Shown: positions 42,243 through 51,053 of the stretch, piece by piece | Position numbering within the stretch: position 1 is the first letter of the stretch | How the letters are laid out: each line of letters begins with the position of its first letter | From: Chitinophaga sp. HK235 | GTDB lineage: Bacteria > Bacteroidota > Bacteroidia > Chitinophagales > Chitinophagaceae | NCBI RefSeq assembly: GCF_018255755.1 | Contig: NZ_CP073766.1 | Location: 4,030,001-4,094,000 of the forward strand | Reading direction: 5' to 3' | Length of the DNA stretch: 64,000 nucleotides | Translations under genes and position numbers: made by a program | Notes under the pieces: model-generated | The model's database searches: none | Told to the model about the DNA's origin: nothing | The model's input: the letters and a program-made list of their open reading frames with translations, nothing else

Positions 42243-42983
42243 TTAAATCAGTAATCTGCCGCAGATGATACCGGCGGCCACGGCGGCATTAAGGGATTCG
42301 GCTCCTCCCAGACGGGGGATGGTAATCCGGTGGGTGGCCAGGGATATCACGGTTTCGGACAATCCTCTGCCTTCATTGCCAATCAAGATAATACCTTCCC
42401 TGATTACCTGGAAGTCGGTGATATCCTTTCCGTGCAGTGTAGCGGCATAAGAAGGTAGTTTACTCTGTTGCAGCAGCGTGGGGATATCCTGTTCTTTCAG
42501 CTGTACCCGGGCGATGCTGCCCATAGTGGCCTGAATGGTTTTAGGATTATAAACGTCCACACAATCCGGCGAACAGATGATCTGACGGATGCCAAACCAG
42601 TCGGCTATACGAATAAGTGTACCCATATTCCCCGGGTCCTGGATCGCTTCGAGGGCCAGCACCACGGTCCCTTCGGCAGGAAGGCTGTTATCTGCAGGTG
42701 GCATGTCCAGCAGCGCCATGGCATTGTTGGGGGTGGTGAGTGCAGACAGTTGTTTCAGGACGATATTATCCACTTCCTTTACTGCATCTGCCGGCAAACG
42801 CGTCAGCAGACTTTTATGCTGCTCCAGCCACGGGCCAGTGGCATATACCGCTTTTACGGGCATGCCCGCCTGTAGCAGCTCCTGTACAATCTTGTCACCC
42901 TCCGCAATATACTGGCTGGATTTTTGACGGTTTTTTTTGTGCTGTAATGATTGAATATATTTAATTTGCGCCTTTGACAACAT
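42243..42983 (-). CDS. SpoU/TrmH-family RNA 2'-O-methyltransferase
   Basis: 246 residues. N-terminal substrate-binding part (SKAQIKYIQSLQHKKNRQKS, then IAEGDKIVQELLQAG) and a C-terminal SPOUT knot with the three motifs: LEAIQDPGNMGTLIRIADWF, GIILIGNEGRGLSETVISLA and IPRLGGAESLNAAVAAGIIC. It methylates a ribose 2'-OH in rRNA or tRNA using AdoMet; the target nucleoside is not predictable. A -7 box (TAGGTTTG, 42996-42989) ends only 5 bp before the ATG, so the mRNA is probably leaderless. The gene may be co-transcribed with the two downstream envelope genes (10-bp gap). Confidence 0.93.
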   Translation of the reverse strand: MLSKAQIKYIQSLQHKKNRQKSSQYIAEGDKIVQELLQAGMPVKAVYATGPWLEQHKSLLTRLPADAVKEVDNIVLKQLSALTTPNNAMALLDMPPADNSLPAEGTVVLALEAIQDPGNMGTLIRIADWFGIRQIICSPDCVDVYNPKTIQATMGSIARVQLKEQDIPTLLQQSKLPSYAATLHGKDITDFQVIREGIILIGNEGRGLSETVISLATHRITIPRLGGAESLNAAVAAGIICGRLLI

Positions 42984-42988
42984 GAGGC

Positions 42989-42996
42989 CAAACCTA
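42989..42996 (-). promoter_or_regulatory. -7 element placing the SpoU start codon at the transcript 5' end
   Basis: Minus strand TAGGTTTG, a full TAnnTTTG match, 5 bp upstream of the ATG at 42983; TTG at 43019-43017 gives a 20-bp spacer. Transcription should begin at or beside the start codon. Confidence 0.6.
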
Positions 42997-43083
42997 CACG
43001 ATTTCTTTTAATCAGCCAAGAAGAGGCTTACTTGGAGGTGGGGTTCAGTATTACCATTTTAAAATAATAATAACGTTTCGTCC

Positions 43084-45519
43084 GTGATGCAGCCGCTACC
43101 CAATTCAAGGATTTCTATGCTGAGATATTTGCTGCTACTGGCTGTAATACTCACTTTGGGCGCATGCTCCAACACTAAATACCTGCAAAAGGATCAGTCT
43201 TTATATATCAGCAGCAAAGTAGAGGTACATGGTGATATCCTCAACTCTGAAAAACAGGATATCCGCAGCTCTCTGTCTTCCAAATCGCTGATGACCCAAC
43301 AGCCCAACAAAAGATTACTCAACACCCGCATCAAGGTATTCCTGTACAATCAGAAGTATAACGAGAAAAAATCCAACTGGTTCTGGAACCTGGTACTCTC
43401 CAAAAGAAACCTGGAAGCACCGGTGGTTTATGATTCTGCCAAAACAAGAGAGTCCATTTCCCGGATGACCAGCTACCTGCACAACCAGGGATTCTTCTAT
43501 GCTTCTGTTGATGCCTCCTCCAAAGAAAAAAGACGTAAAACCAGCGTTACTTATACCGTAAATACCGGCCGCAACTTTGTACTCGACAAAATCACGTACG
43601 ATGTGCCGGACTCCAATATCCTCGCTATCGTTAAAGCTAATCAGGAACTGTCCCTGATACAAAAAGGGATTGCCTATAAAGCAGCCACCCTTTCCTCTGA
43701 AAGGGAACGCCTTACCCGTGTCATCAGAGACGCCGGTTATTATAAGTTTGGCCGCGATGCGATTGAGTTTACAGTGGATACCCTCAACAAGGCCCTCTTC
43801 CGCAACAGCCTTAACCCATTCGAAGGTTTTGTCAACATCTTCAATGAAAACAAAGGCCGTGAGAAACCCACTATGGACGTGGAAATACACGTCAAAAACC
43901 CGGAAGATTCCGCCAATGCCACCTGGCAGCTTTATCATATCAGCCGTATTTACGCCTACCCCGACTTTCCGCTCAATGGCAACGCCAATGACAGCACCCT
44001 GAAAGAGGATAAGCGCAAATACATTACCATCCGCTCCCATCAGGATATCCTCAAACCTAAAATATTATCCAAGTCCATCCTGCTCCGGCCAGGCGAAACG
44101 TATTCACTGCAACAGTATAACAATACAGTCAACAAACTCTATGACCTCGGTATATGGCAGTTTGTAACCCTGCAATACAAGGAAAACAAAGATACCGCCC
44201 GGGCCCTCGATGCTTATCTCTTCCTCACTCCCCGCCGCCGTCAGGAACTGGGAATCAACTTTGAGGTAAGTAACAGTTCCGACTATACGCTGGGCTCCGG
44301 TGTAAGCCTCAACTACCGGCACATCAACCTGAGCAAAAGCGCTACCCAGCTGAGTATGAGCCTCAATACCGGTATCGAGCTGGTAAAACAACCCAGTGAA
44401 TGGGTACTGCAATCCAGAGAGTTTGGTGGAGAGATAGGCCTTACCTGGCCCCGCTTTGCCCTGCCTTTTAATATCCGGCAGGCACCCAGGTCCAACGTAA
44501 AAACCAGGCTTACCCTGGGCGCCAACTACCTGTCCCGCATACAAAAATTCGATATCACCAGCATCAACCTCACCTATGGTTATGACTGGAATGAAAGTGC
44601 ATATAAACGCTGGATCGTAAAACCTTTCATCCTCAACTATGTAGGCGTGAATCTCAATCCGGAGTTCAGAGATACAACGGTAAACAAAAACCCTTATCTC
44701 AAACGTAGTTTTGAACCCGCACTCATCGGTGGAGAAAGTGTTTCATTTATTTTCAGCAACAACGACCTGCTGCATCCGCGGCATTACAGCTATTTCAGAA
44801 TAAACATTGAGGAATCAGGGTTGTGGCTGAATGGGATTAACAGCCTGGTAGATGCGGTCACTGGTAAGAGATCTAATGTAGAATCCCTTACCCGGGTAAC
44901 CATTTCAAACTTTGTGAAGACGGAAGCAGACTACCGCCATTACTGGAGACTGAATAACCACAGCGGACTGGCCACCAGGCTGTATGCAGGTATCGGTATT
45001 CCTTACAGTTATTCTTCCGTATTACCTTATGTAAGACAGTTCACCGCCGGCGGGCCTAATAGTATCCGTGCATTCCGCCTGCGTACCCTGGGCCCTGGCT
45101 CTTTTAAAGATACTTCCACCAGTGCCCAGATATTCCCCGATCAAACTGGAGATATGAAACTGGAAGGCAACATAGAATACCGCTTCGACCTGCTGCGCAT
45201 GTTTGGCGGTACTGTCAACCTCAAAGGCGCTACCTTCCTGGATATGGGTAATATCTGGATGATCAACAAAGATTCAACCAGACCCGGCTCCGAGTTCCGT
45301 TTCGATAAGCTGTATAAAGACCTGGCCATCGGCACAGGCGTGGGCCTGCGCCTTGATTTTTCCTTCTTCCTGATCCGGCTCGACTGGGGCATCCCGGTGA
45401 AAGTACCTTACAATACCAATAATAAAAATGGCTGGTACCTCAACCAATGGGACCTCTCCAGCAGTAAATGGCGCCGGGAAAATATTATCTGGAATCTGGC
45501 TATTGGTTATCCGTTTTAG
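43084..45519 (+). CDS. tamL: TamL: TamA-like outer-membrane assembly factor with lipoprotein signal
   Basis: 811 residues. Lipobox TLGAC near residue 28 (SNTKYLQKDQSLYISSK follows), so unlike proteobacterial TamA it is lipid-anchored, as known for Bacteroidota TamL. POTRA-like repeats lie at about 45-420 (NKRLLNTRIKVFLYN; LEAPVVYDSAKTRESI; LRPGETYSLQQYNNTVNKLY), then a BamA/TamA-type 16-strand barrel with the conserved FTAGGPNSIRAFRLRTLGPG (about 655-675) and a C-terminal NIIWNLAIGYPF. Its TamB partner is not in the window. An in-frame M12 (43117) is an alternative start. The 3' end overlaps convergent truB by 20 bp. Confidence 0.9.
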   Translation: MMQPLPNSRISMLRYLLLLAVILTLGACSNTKYLQKDQSLYISSKVEVHGDILNSEKQDIRSSLSSKSLMTQQPNKRLLNTRIKVFLYNQKYNEKKSNWFWNLVLSKRNLEAPVVYDSAKTRESISRMTSYLHNQGFFYASVDASSKEKRRKTSVTYTVNTGRNFVLDKITYDVPDSNILAIVKANQELSLIQKGIAYKAATLSSERERLTRVIRDAGYYKFGRDAIEFTVDTLNKALFRNSLNPFEGFVNIFNENKGREKPTMDVEIHVKNPEDSANATWQLYHISRIYAYPDFPLNGNANDSTLKEDKRKYITIRSHQDILKPKILSKSILLRPGETYSLQQYNNTVNKLYDLGIWQFVTLQYKENKDTARALDAYLFLTPRRRQELGINFEVSNSSDYTLGSGVSLNYRHINLSKSATQLSMSLNTGIELVKQPSEWVLQSREFGGEIGLTWPRFALPFNIRQAPRSNVKTRLTLGANYLSRIQKFDITSINLTYGYDWNESAYKRWIVKPFILNYVGVNLNPEFRDTTVNKNPYLKRSFEPALIGGESVSFIFSNNDLLHPRHYSYFRINIEESGLWLNGINSLVDAVTGKRSNVESLTRVTISNFVKTEADYRHYWRLNNHSGLATRLYAGIGIPYSYSSVLPYVRQFTAGGPNSIRAFRLRTLGPGSFKDTSTSAQIFPDQTGDMKLEGNIEYRFDLLRMFGGTVNLKGATFLDMGNIWMINKDSTRPGSEFRFDKLYKDLAIGTGVGLRLDFSFFLIRLDWGIPVKVPYNTNNKNGWYLNQWDLSSSKWRRENIIWNLAIGYPF

Positions 45520-46177
45520 GGATGCTGTTGGCAGCGATAAATGTTTCCATATCTACCGCATGCTCCAGCTTGAAATCACCGATACGGGTACGGCATAAAC
45601 CACTCAGGTATGCACCGCAACCCAATGTCGCGCCATAGTCGTTGGCAAGTGAACGTATATACGTGCCCGTGCTGCATACTACCCGGAAATGCACAACAGG
45701 CAGTTCTATTTTGGTGATCTCGAATTCGGAAATAGTGATCCTGCGGGGTTCTACTTTTACATCTACCCCTTTTCTGGCCAGCAGGTAGATGGGTTTACCA
45801 TTCTGTTTAATAGCGGAGTGGATCGGTGGCAGCTGCATGATTTCACCCATGAAACCCTGTGTAGCGGCTTTTAAGGCGGCCTCATCTATAGCACTGGTAT
45901 CTTTGAAGTTCTCCGGCTCCGATTCCATATCGAAAGTGGGCGTAGTGGCGCCCAGTGTGAAGCTGCCGGTATATTCCTTCTCCTGTGCCTGGTATTCGTT
46001 GATTTTTTTGGTCATCTTACCGGTACAGCAGATCAGCAGACCTGTTGCCAGTGGGTCCAACGTACCGGCATGCCCTATTTTTGCCTTGGTTAAATTTCTT
46101 ATTTTACGCACCACATCAAAGGAAGTCCATGTCAGCGGTTTATTGACCAGGATGACAGCTCCTTCCTGGTAATTCAT
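45500..46177 (-). CDS. truB: tRNA pseudouridine(55) synthase
   Basis: 225 residues from MNYQEGAVILVNKP (46177); the frame opens at 46195 (MQTTDT), but a -7 box TATCTTTG at 46207-46200 would start transcription about there, which favours the later ATG. Key motifs: LVNKPLTWTSFDVVRKIRN, KIGHAGTLDPLATGLLICC with the catalytic Asp (about residue 42), and RVVCSTGTYIRSLANDYG. It converts U55 of tRNA T-loops to pseudouridine. The C-terminal PUA domain is absent or very short, as in other Bacteroidota. It shares 20 bp with the tamL 3' end. Confidence 0.94.
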   Translation of the reverse strand: MNYQEGAVILVNKPLTWTSFDVVRKIRNLTKAKIGHAGTLDPLATGLLICCTGKMTKKINEYQAQEKEYTGSFTLGATTPTFDMESEPENFKDTSAIDEAALKAATQGFMGEIMQLPPIHSAIKQNGKPIYLLARKGVDVKVEPRRITISEFEITKIELPVVHFRVVCSTGTYIRSLANDYGATLGCGAYLSGLCRTRIGDFKLEHAVDMETFIAANSIPKTDNQ

Positions 46178-46199
46178 CGTGTCTGTCGTTTGCATCCCG

Positions 46200-46207
46200 C
46201 AAAGATA
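46200..46207 (-). promoter_or_regulatory. -7 promoter element of truB
   Basis: Minus strand TATCTTTG, a full TAnnTTTG match, 22 bp before the preferred truB ATG at 46177. No clear -33 TTTG is visible. Confidence 0.5.
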
Positions 46208-46290
46208 ACTAAATCACCTAAAGCTGTTAAATATTGGCCGATACTATGTTTGCTCATATTATATGAAAAAATATTCTAACAGTTAACTAC

Positions 46291-46309
46291 CAAAAGCTTG
46301 AAGCTTTTG
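46291..46309. promoter_or_regulatory. 19-bp perfect palindrome, candidate operator
   Basis: CAAAAGCTTGAAGCTTTTG: 9-bp arms around one central base, located between truB and the divergent methyltransferase gene. It sits between a TTG (46298-46300) and a -7-like CAATTTTG (46322-46329) that ends 5 bp before the methyltransferase ATG, so a bound protein would block that promoter. Confidence 0.55.
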
Positions 46310-46334
46310 CATAAATTCACGCAATTTTGCAAAC

Positions 46335-47132
46335 ATGTCATTAGAACACCATAAGAACGCCACACTCCGTTTTCAGCAGCAGGTAGACAACTCGCGCGAC
46401 TACGTGGTGCCTTTTATCCAGCTGGAATTTCCGCAGATGGAAGGCCTGCGCGTGATGGAGGTAGGCTGCGGAGAAGGCGGCGTACTCACTCCATTGCTGG
46501 AAAAAGGATGCAACTGTGTGGGAGTAGATCTGGCACCAGCCAGGATAGAACTGGCCAAAAGTTTCCTGCAGCGGTATGTAGATGCCGGCCAGCTGAAATT
46601 AATTGCTAAGAATATTTACGATGTTGATTTTCTGGGAGAATTCCGTCATTCTTTTGATGTGATCATCCTCAAAGATGCCATTGAACATATTCCCGACCAG
46701 GAAAAAATTATCGGTCACCTGAAGCAGCTGCTCACACCCCGCGGGCAGGTGTACTTCGGTTTTCCGCCCTGGTACATGCCACATGGCGGACACCAGCAGA
46801 TCTGCCACAACAAGTTCCTGAGTATGGTACCCTACATACACCTGCTTCCCACACCGGTTTACCGGGGTGTTTTAAGGTTGTTTGGAGAAGAAGATGATAT
46901 CGTGCAGGACCTGATGGAAGTAAAATCTACCGGCATCTCTATCGAACGTTTCGAGAGAATTGTAAAACGTCAGGGCTATAAGATCACACAGCGCAGGTTT
47001 TACCTGATCAATCCTATCTATAAATACAAATTCGGCGTAAGTGCCCGCGAGCAATGGAAACCTGTTGCGGCCATTCCTTTTATCCGCAATTTTGTGACCA
47101 CCTGTATGTATTATATGATCAAGCCAGAATAG
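46335..47132 (+). CDS. Class I SAM-dependent methyltransferase
   Basis: 265 residues. Motif I VMEVGCGEGGVLTPLLEKGC (about 36-55) and the acidic GVDLAP after strand 2 bind AdoMet; IILKDAIEHIPDQEKIIGHL and RGQVYFGFPPWYMPHGGHQQ are the later motifs. The HGGHQQ and the long C-terminal part (VYRGVLRLFGEEDDIVQDLM) suggest a small-molecule or lipid/quinone-type acceptor rather than RNA, but that is a guess. It is monocistronic, has a palindrome in its promoter region, and ends in a strong bidirectional terminator. Confidence 0.88.
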   Translation: MSLEHHKNATLRFQQQVDNSRDYVVPFIQLEFPQMEGLRVMEVGCGEGGVLTPLLEKGCNCVGVDLAPARIELAKSFLQRYVDAGQLKLIAKNIYDVDFLGEFRHSFDVIILKDAIEHIPDQEKIIGHLKQLLTPRGQVYFGFPPWYMPHGGHQQICHNKFLSMVPYIHLLPTPVYRGVLRLFGEEDDIVQDLMEVKSTGISIERFERIVKRQGYKITQRRFYLINPIYKYKFGVSAREQWKPVAAIPFIRNFVTTCMYYMIKPE

Positions 47133-47154
47133 TTGGCTGATAGCCAATAAAACA

Positions 47155-47203
47155 AAGAGCGCAAAGAATTTTTTATGTTGAAAATTCTTTGCGCTCTTGC
47201 TTT
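47155..47203. terminator. Bidirectional terminator
   Basis: 18-bp perfect stem (47155-47172 with 47181-47198; AAGAGCGCAAAGAATTTT) with an 8-nt loop, between the methyltransferase (+) and aroE (-). Confidence 0.85.
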
Positions 47204-47216
47204 TCAGATAGATGTA

Positions 47217-47951
47217 TTACTGCTCATTCCAAATGTCCCAGGAAGCTTCTGCCTGCAGGATCAGCATTTCATGGCCGTTTTTGATAACCGCTCCTTGTGC
47301 CGCACCTTTTTGCAGGAATAGTGTTTCGGGTGGGTTGTATACCAGATCATACAGCAGATGACGTGAACTAATGTGTTGATAAGGTATATCCGGACATTCA
47401 TTGATATTAGGATACATGCCCAGTGGAGTCGTATTAACGATCACGGTATGTGTCTCCATCATCTGCTGGTCCAGTGAACTGTAAGCGATAGTATCGTTGC
47501 CGGCATTGCGACTCACTACAGTATAAGGTATATTCAGCTCCTGGAGGGCATACATGACTGCTTTGGCAGCACCGCCGGTGCCCAGCACCAGTGCACGGTT
47601 GTGATGAGGTTGCAGCAATGGCTGCAGTGAGTTGCGGAAGCCTATCACATCGGTATTAAACCCTTTTTTTCTGCCTTCTTTAAAACGGATACAGTTGACC
47701 GCACCAATGCGGGCAGCAGCATCACTTAATTCATCCAGATAAGGGATGACCTGTTCTTTATAGGGAATAGTCACATTAAGGCCGCAGAGGTCCGGATGTT
47801 GTGCCAGTAAGTCTGGAAATTCAGTGATGGCGGGGATGGGAAACGTTTCGTACTGATGCCCGGTTATATTTTCAGCTTCAAATTTTTTGGAAAAAAATCC
47901 TTTGGAAAAAGAGTGGCTGAGCGGATAACCGATGAGTCCATATGTTTTCAT
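47217..47951 (-). CDS. aroE: Shikimate dehydrogenase
   Basis: 244 residues, slightly shorter than E. coli AroE (272). Shikimate-binding GLIGYPLSHSFSKGFF (SxS motif), LNVTIPYKEQVIPYLDEL with the catalytic Lys (about 66), and NADP-binding LGTGGAAKAVMYALQEL. GHEMLILQAEASWDIWNEQ is the C-terminal substrate helix. It reduces 3-dehydroshikimate in aromatic amino acid synthesis. It stands alone; no other aro gene is nearby. Confidence 0.95.
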   Translation of the reverse strand: MKTYGLIGYPLSHSFSKGFFSKKFEAENITGHQYETFPIPAITEFPDLLAQHPDLCGLNVTIPYKEQVIPYLDELSDAAARIGAVNCIRFKEGRKKGFNTDVIGFRNSLQPLLQPHHNRALVLGTGGAAKAVMYALQELNIPYTVVSRNAGNDTIAYSSLDQQMMETHTVIVNTTPLGMYPNINECPDIPYQHISSRHLLYDLVYNPPETLFLQKGAAQGAVIKNGHEMLILQAEASWDIWNEQ

Positions 47952-48056
47952 ATGTTACTTTTTGATGGAAAAAATTTAGGGATCTGGTTATTTACAATGT
48001 CTTCTCAGCTGCATTCTAAATAACCGGATCCCTACATCAAAATATCCCTGCGGGAG

Positions 48057-48821
48057 TTATTCTTTGTCGAGAAACAGGTGGAAAGTATCACCTCTCAGCC
48101 CTACACGCATAGCTTCCAGGGAGATCACCTCATGTGGGGCGAGGTTACCGAGGTTGGCGTTGCAGCCTACCAGTTCCAGGAAGTACAGCTGTTGTGCTTT
48201 TTGTGGTGCTTCCCAGATAATTTTTTCGGCCGGGATCTGGGTCAGGATTTCCTGTACCAGGCCTTCGCGCACTTCACCGGTACCGCGATAGATACCTACG
48301 TTACCGCTTTCGCGGGCTTCTGCAATCACATAGGAGGAGCCGGCATTCAGCTCTGCTCTCATTAATTCGATCCATTTATAGGGAGGAATAATATGTTCTG
48401 CATCTTTGGAACCTACTTCGCTCAGTACCAGGCCTACTTTGGACAGTTTTTCGATGTACCCGCATTTTTCTGCGTGCGGGATGGTGATAGAGCCATCAGA
48501 CACTTCCATGTAGCTGATACCGTAATCATTTACCAGTCTCACATACTCATCAAACTGATTACGGATCAGAAAAGCTTCAAACAAAGTACCGCCAAAATAT
48601 ACCGGGATGTTGGCCGACTGGTAAAGCTCAATTTTCGCTCGGAGGTTGGGCGTGACAAAAGCAGTACCAAAACCCAGTTTCAGGATATCCACATGGGGTC
48701 CTGCCGCCGATAAAAAATTTCTTGCTTCTTCCAAACTAAGCCCCTTGTCCATCACCATAGTAAGACCATGGTTGCGGGGTTTCTTTGTCCTTTCCGGGAT
48801 CTGTGTCAGATTAAAATTCAT
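48057..48821 (-). CDS. Phosphosulfolactate synthase (ComA family)
   Basis: 254 residues from MNFNLTQIPERTKKP (48821); the open frame extends to 48965 but that part has no family counterpart. ComA-type TIM barrel: GLTMVMDKGLSLEEARNFL, DILKLGFGTAFVTPN, PVYFGGTLFEAFL, YMEVSDGSITIPH and GLVLSEVGSKDAEH line up with the PEP/sulfite site of the methanogen enzyme. It adds sulfite to PEP to form phosphosulfolactate, the first step to coenzyme M in archaea. In Bacteroidota the likely use is sulfonate precursors such as cysteate for sulfonolipids. It is monocistronic, between aroE and the TPR gene. Confidence 0.88.
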   Translation of the reverse strand: MNFNLTQIPERTKKPRNHGLTMVMDKGLSLEEARNFLSAAGPHVDILKLGFGTAFVTPNLRAKIELYQSANIPVYFGGTLFEAFLIRNQFDEYVRLVNDYGISYMEVSDGSITIPHAEKCGYIEKLSKVGLVLSEVGSKDAEHIIPPYKWIELMRAELNAGSSYVIAEARESGNVGIYRGTGEVREGLVQEILTQIPAEKIIWEAPQKAQQLYFLELVGCNANLGNLAPHEVISLEAMRVGLRGDTFHLFLDKE

Positions 48822-49006
48822 TTGAAATATTTTTATCTTCTTATTGGTCAGTAAAACACACACTATTTTTCGCCAGGCAAGTAAGTCGGGATAGTTTAGC
48901 TGCAATTTTAGTAACCGGAAATACGATGGCCTTTGTCCATGACAAAATTTAAAAAGCCGGCGCAAAAATAAGAAGTATACTTTATTTTAAAAGCAAATAA
49001 CACAGG

Positions 49007-50428
49007 TTAACGTTTCCGGCGGTATTGAGCGACCAGATCTACTACACTCACATGCTGCAGGATGGCCGGGTCCAGCTCCACCAGTTTTTTCAGGATCTTG
49101 GGAGCCTGTTGCAGGGCTGTTTCCAGATGCAGGAGCCCTTCTTTTGTTTTCCCCATGGCAATGAGGACAGCGGCACGGTAATATTGAAACACCGGTTTTC
49201 GGCCGGCTTTTTCTTCAGCATTGGCCAGCTGGTCCAGGGCTTCTTCCAGAAAACCAAAAATATACAGCCCTTTTACCAGTTGCAACCAGGGTTGCATACT
49301 TTTCGGACGGATGCGCACAGCATTCACAAAATGTAACAGCGCCTCCTTTTCCTGGCCCATTTCCAGATAACATTCGCCGATGCTCATGTTATATTCTGCA
49401 CTCTGTTTATTAATTTTCAATGCATTAAGCAGCGATTTGATGGCATTCTCCCAGTTTTCCTCCATCATGTAGGCCGCTGCTATCTTGTAATACAGCTTGT
49501 CATCGTTGGGGCTCAGATGGGATGCCTTGCGATAATAGTAGCGCGCCTGTGTGTATTTACGCTGTTTCTCGTAACAGTGGCCAATGGCCTCGTAAATCAC
49601 ATCTTCCGGCTTGGCAATCTCCAGATGCTTCTGCAGCACTTCAATCGCGTCTGCATACTTACGCAGGCGAATGTAGGCATCTCCCATATTGCGGTACGCA
49701 TAGTCGAATTTCTCGTCAATGGCTACCGCGTACTGGTAAGCGTCTATCGCTTTTTCGTACAGTTTAAGGCCCTGAAAAGCCGTGCCCAGGTTAAACCAGG
49801 CCAGCTGATTATAAGGGTCTTCATCGATGATATAGTTGTGCAAACGGATACTTTCTTCATTGCGGCCGGTAAATTCCGTCCAGAAGCAGATCTTATGCAA
49901 AGCCTCCTCGTTGCCGGGCTCATGTTCGAGCGCCATCTTCAGGCAATCAAACACCTTTTCAAATTCCTCCCAGTCATCATACACATCCGCCAGTTCCAGT
50001 AACAGTTCTGTTTTGTCCTCTCCCTCAAACTGGTCAATCTGCTCATTCAAAACCGCTGCAGCCTTTTCATGCTGGTTCAATGCCAGATACACGTCTGTCT
50101 GCAGGATATACAAATTGATATCATTGCGGTCCAATACTGCGGCTTTATCCAGTAACTGTAAGGCTTCTTTATACTTTTTGGTTTCTATCAGTAAGTTGGC
50201 CTTTTTGAGAAGGAGCGTAGAAGAAAAAGGAAACTGCTCGATGGCCATTTCGACGGCTTGCAAAGCTATGGGCACTTCGTCCTGCTCGTCATAATAGTCT
50301 ATGATCTGCTCAAAGGAGTCCTCGTCCAGAAAAGAGTGAGATTTACCCGCCCTCAGATTTTCAAACTGCTGCAACAAGTCTCTCAGATCATCAAAATCCT
50401 CGTTTAAAAAAGAAAAATCTTTACTCAT
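49007..50428 (-). CDS. Tetratricopeptide repeat protein, cytoplasmic
   Basis: 473 residues, no signal peptide. Eleven or so TPR-like helix pairs from about residue 55 to 440; for example NQLAWFNLGTAFQGLKLYEK, KFDYAYRNMGDAYIRLRKYA, DVIYEAIGHCYEKQRKYTQA, and SAEYNMSIGECYLEMGQEKE. The N-terminus is acidic (MSKDFSFLNEDFDDLRDLLQ). TPR proteins of this size are protein-interaction scaffolds; Bacteroidota contain many with no known partner. It is monocistronic. I cannot propose a specific role. Confidence 0.88.
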   Translation of the reverse strand: MSKDFSFLNEDFDDLRDLLQQFENLRAGKSHSFLDEDSFEQIIDYYDEQDEVPIALQAVEMAIEQFPFSSTLLLKKANLLIETKKYKEALQLLDKAAVLDRNDINLYILQTDVYLALNQHEKAAAVLNEQIDQFEGEDKTELLLELADVYDDWEEFEKVFDCLKMALEHEPGNEEALHKICFWTEFTGRNEESIRLHNYIIDEDPYNQLAWFNLGTAFQGLKLYEKAIDAYQYAVAIDEKFDYAYRNMGDAYIRLRKYADAIEVLQKHLEIAKPEDVIYEAIGHCYEKQRKYTQARYYYRKASHLSPNDDKLYYKIAAAYMMEENWENAIKSLLNALKINKQSAEYNMSIGECYLEMGQEKEALLHFVNAVRIRPKSMQPWLQLVKGLYIFGFLEEALDQLANAEEKAGRKPVFQYYRAAVLIAMGKTKEGLLHLETALQQAPKILKKLVELDPAILQHVSVVDLVAQYRRKR

Positions 50429-50562
50429 TAATGTAAATATAAGACTTTTATGTATCCACCAAAATGCAGCGACACAAACCGTTTATAAATTTTTTAACAT
50501 TTTATTAAGAATTTATTGTAACTTGCGTTAAGAATTTGTTATATAATAGATCGAAAAGTTTG

Positions 50563-50570
50563 TATATTTG
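50563..50570 (+). promoter_or_regulatory. -7 promoter element of the small secreted protein gene
   Basis: TATATTTG, a full TAnnTTTG match, 7 bp before the ATG at 50578, implying an almost leaderless mRNA. A TTTG at 50535-50538 is 24 bp upstream, longer than the ideal spacing. Confidence 0.45.
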
Positions 50571-50577
50571 TGTTACA

Positions 50578-50973
50578 ATGAAAAAGAATATCCACATATC
50601 GAAGACCTTTTCATTGTCTTGCCTCCTGGCGAGCGCTATGGCGCTGTTCGCTATCAGTGCATGGGCAAATAATAGCTTTTTGCCTTCAGATAATGAAAAA
50701 GAAAAGGCGAAGAAAACCGACAACATCCATTTTGTGTTGAATACTGCTATGCCCAAAACAAACCTGGCCCTGGACGCCGGTTACAGATTTACAGGCAGCA
50801 TCAACTCCAATTTCAAATTTACCAATACCAATGTGATAAATTTCCAGTCGGTTATGACCTACACCAAAGGTAATATGACCTATGTAGTGCCATACACTGT
50901 ACAACCACCACAGCAACCTGGTAATATGAACTTTCAGAAACTGCAGATTATCCTGCCGCTTAAGAAAGGTTGA
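50578..50973 (+). CDS. Small secreted protein of unknown function
   Basis: 131 residues from MKKNIHISKTFSLSC (50578; the frame opens at 50536 but lies upstream of the probable promoter). A signal peptide (about 1-30, ending SAWANN) is followed by a charged linker (DNEKEKAKKTD) and a small domain with beta strands and Asn/Thr-rich turns (NSNFKFTNTNVINFQSV), ending FQKLQIILPLKKG. No domain recognised. Possibly periplasmic or surface exposed. It is divergent from the TPR gene and ends in a bidirectional terminator. Confidence 0.7.
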   Translation: MKKNIHISKTFSLSCLLASAMALFAISAWANNSFLPSDNEKEKAKKTDNIHFVLNTAMPKTNLALDAGYRFTGSINSNFKFTNTNVINFQSVMTYTKGNMTYVVPYTVQPPQQPGNMNFQKLQIILPLKKG

Positions 50974-51001
50974 CTTTAACGTTTCTTCTAATACAAATAT
51001 G

Positions 51002-51042
51002 GGCCTATCAAAAAGTTTAACAACTTCTTGATAGGCCTTTTT
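51002..51042. terminator. Bidirectional terminator
   Basis: Stem GGCCTATCAA (51002-51011) with TTGATAGGCC (51028-51037), extended by AAGTT/AACTT inside, then TTTTT. It separates two convergent genes. Confidence 0.82.
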
Positions 51043-51053
51043 AGTGGCGCAGA

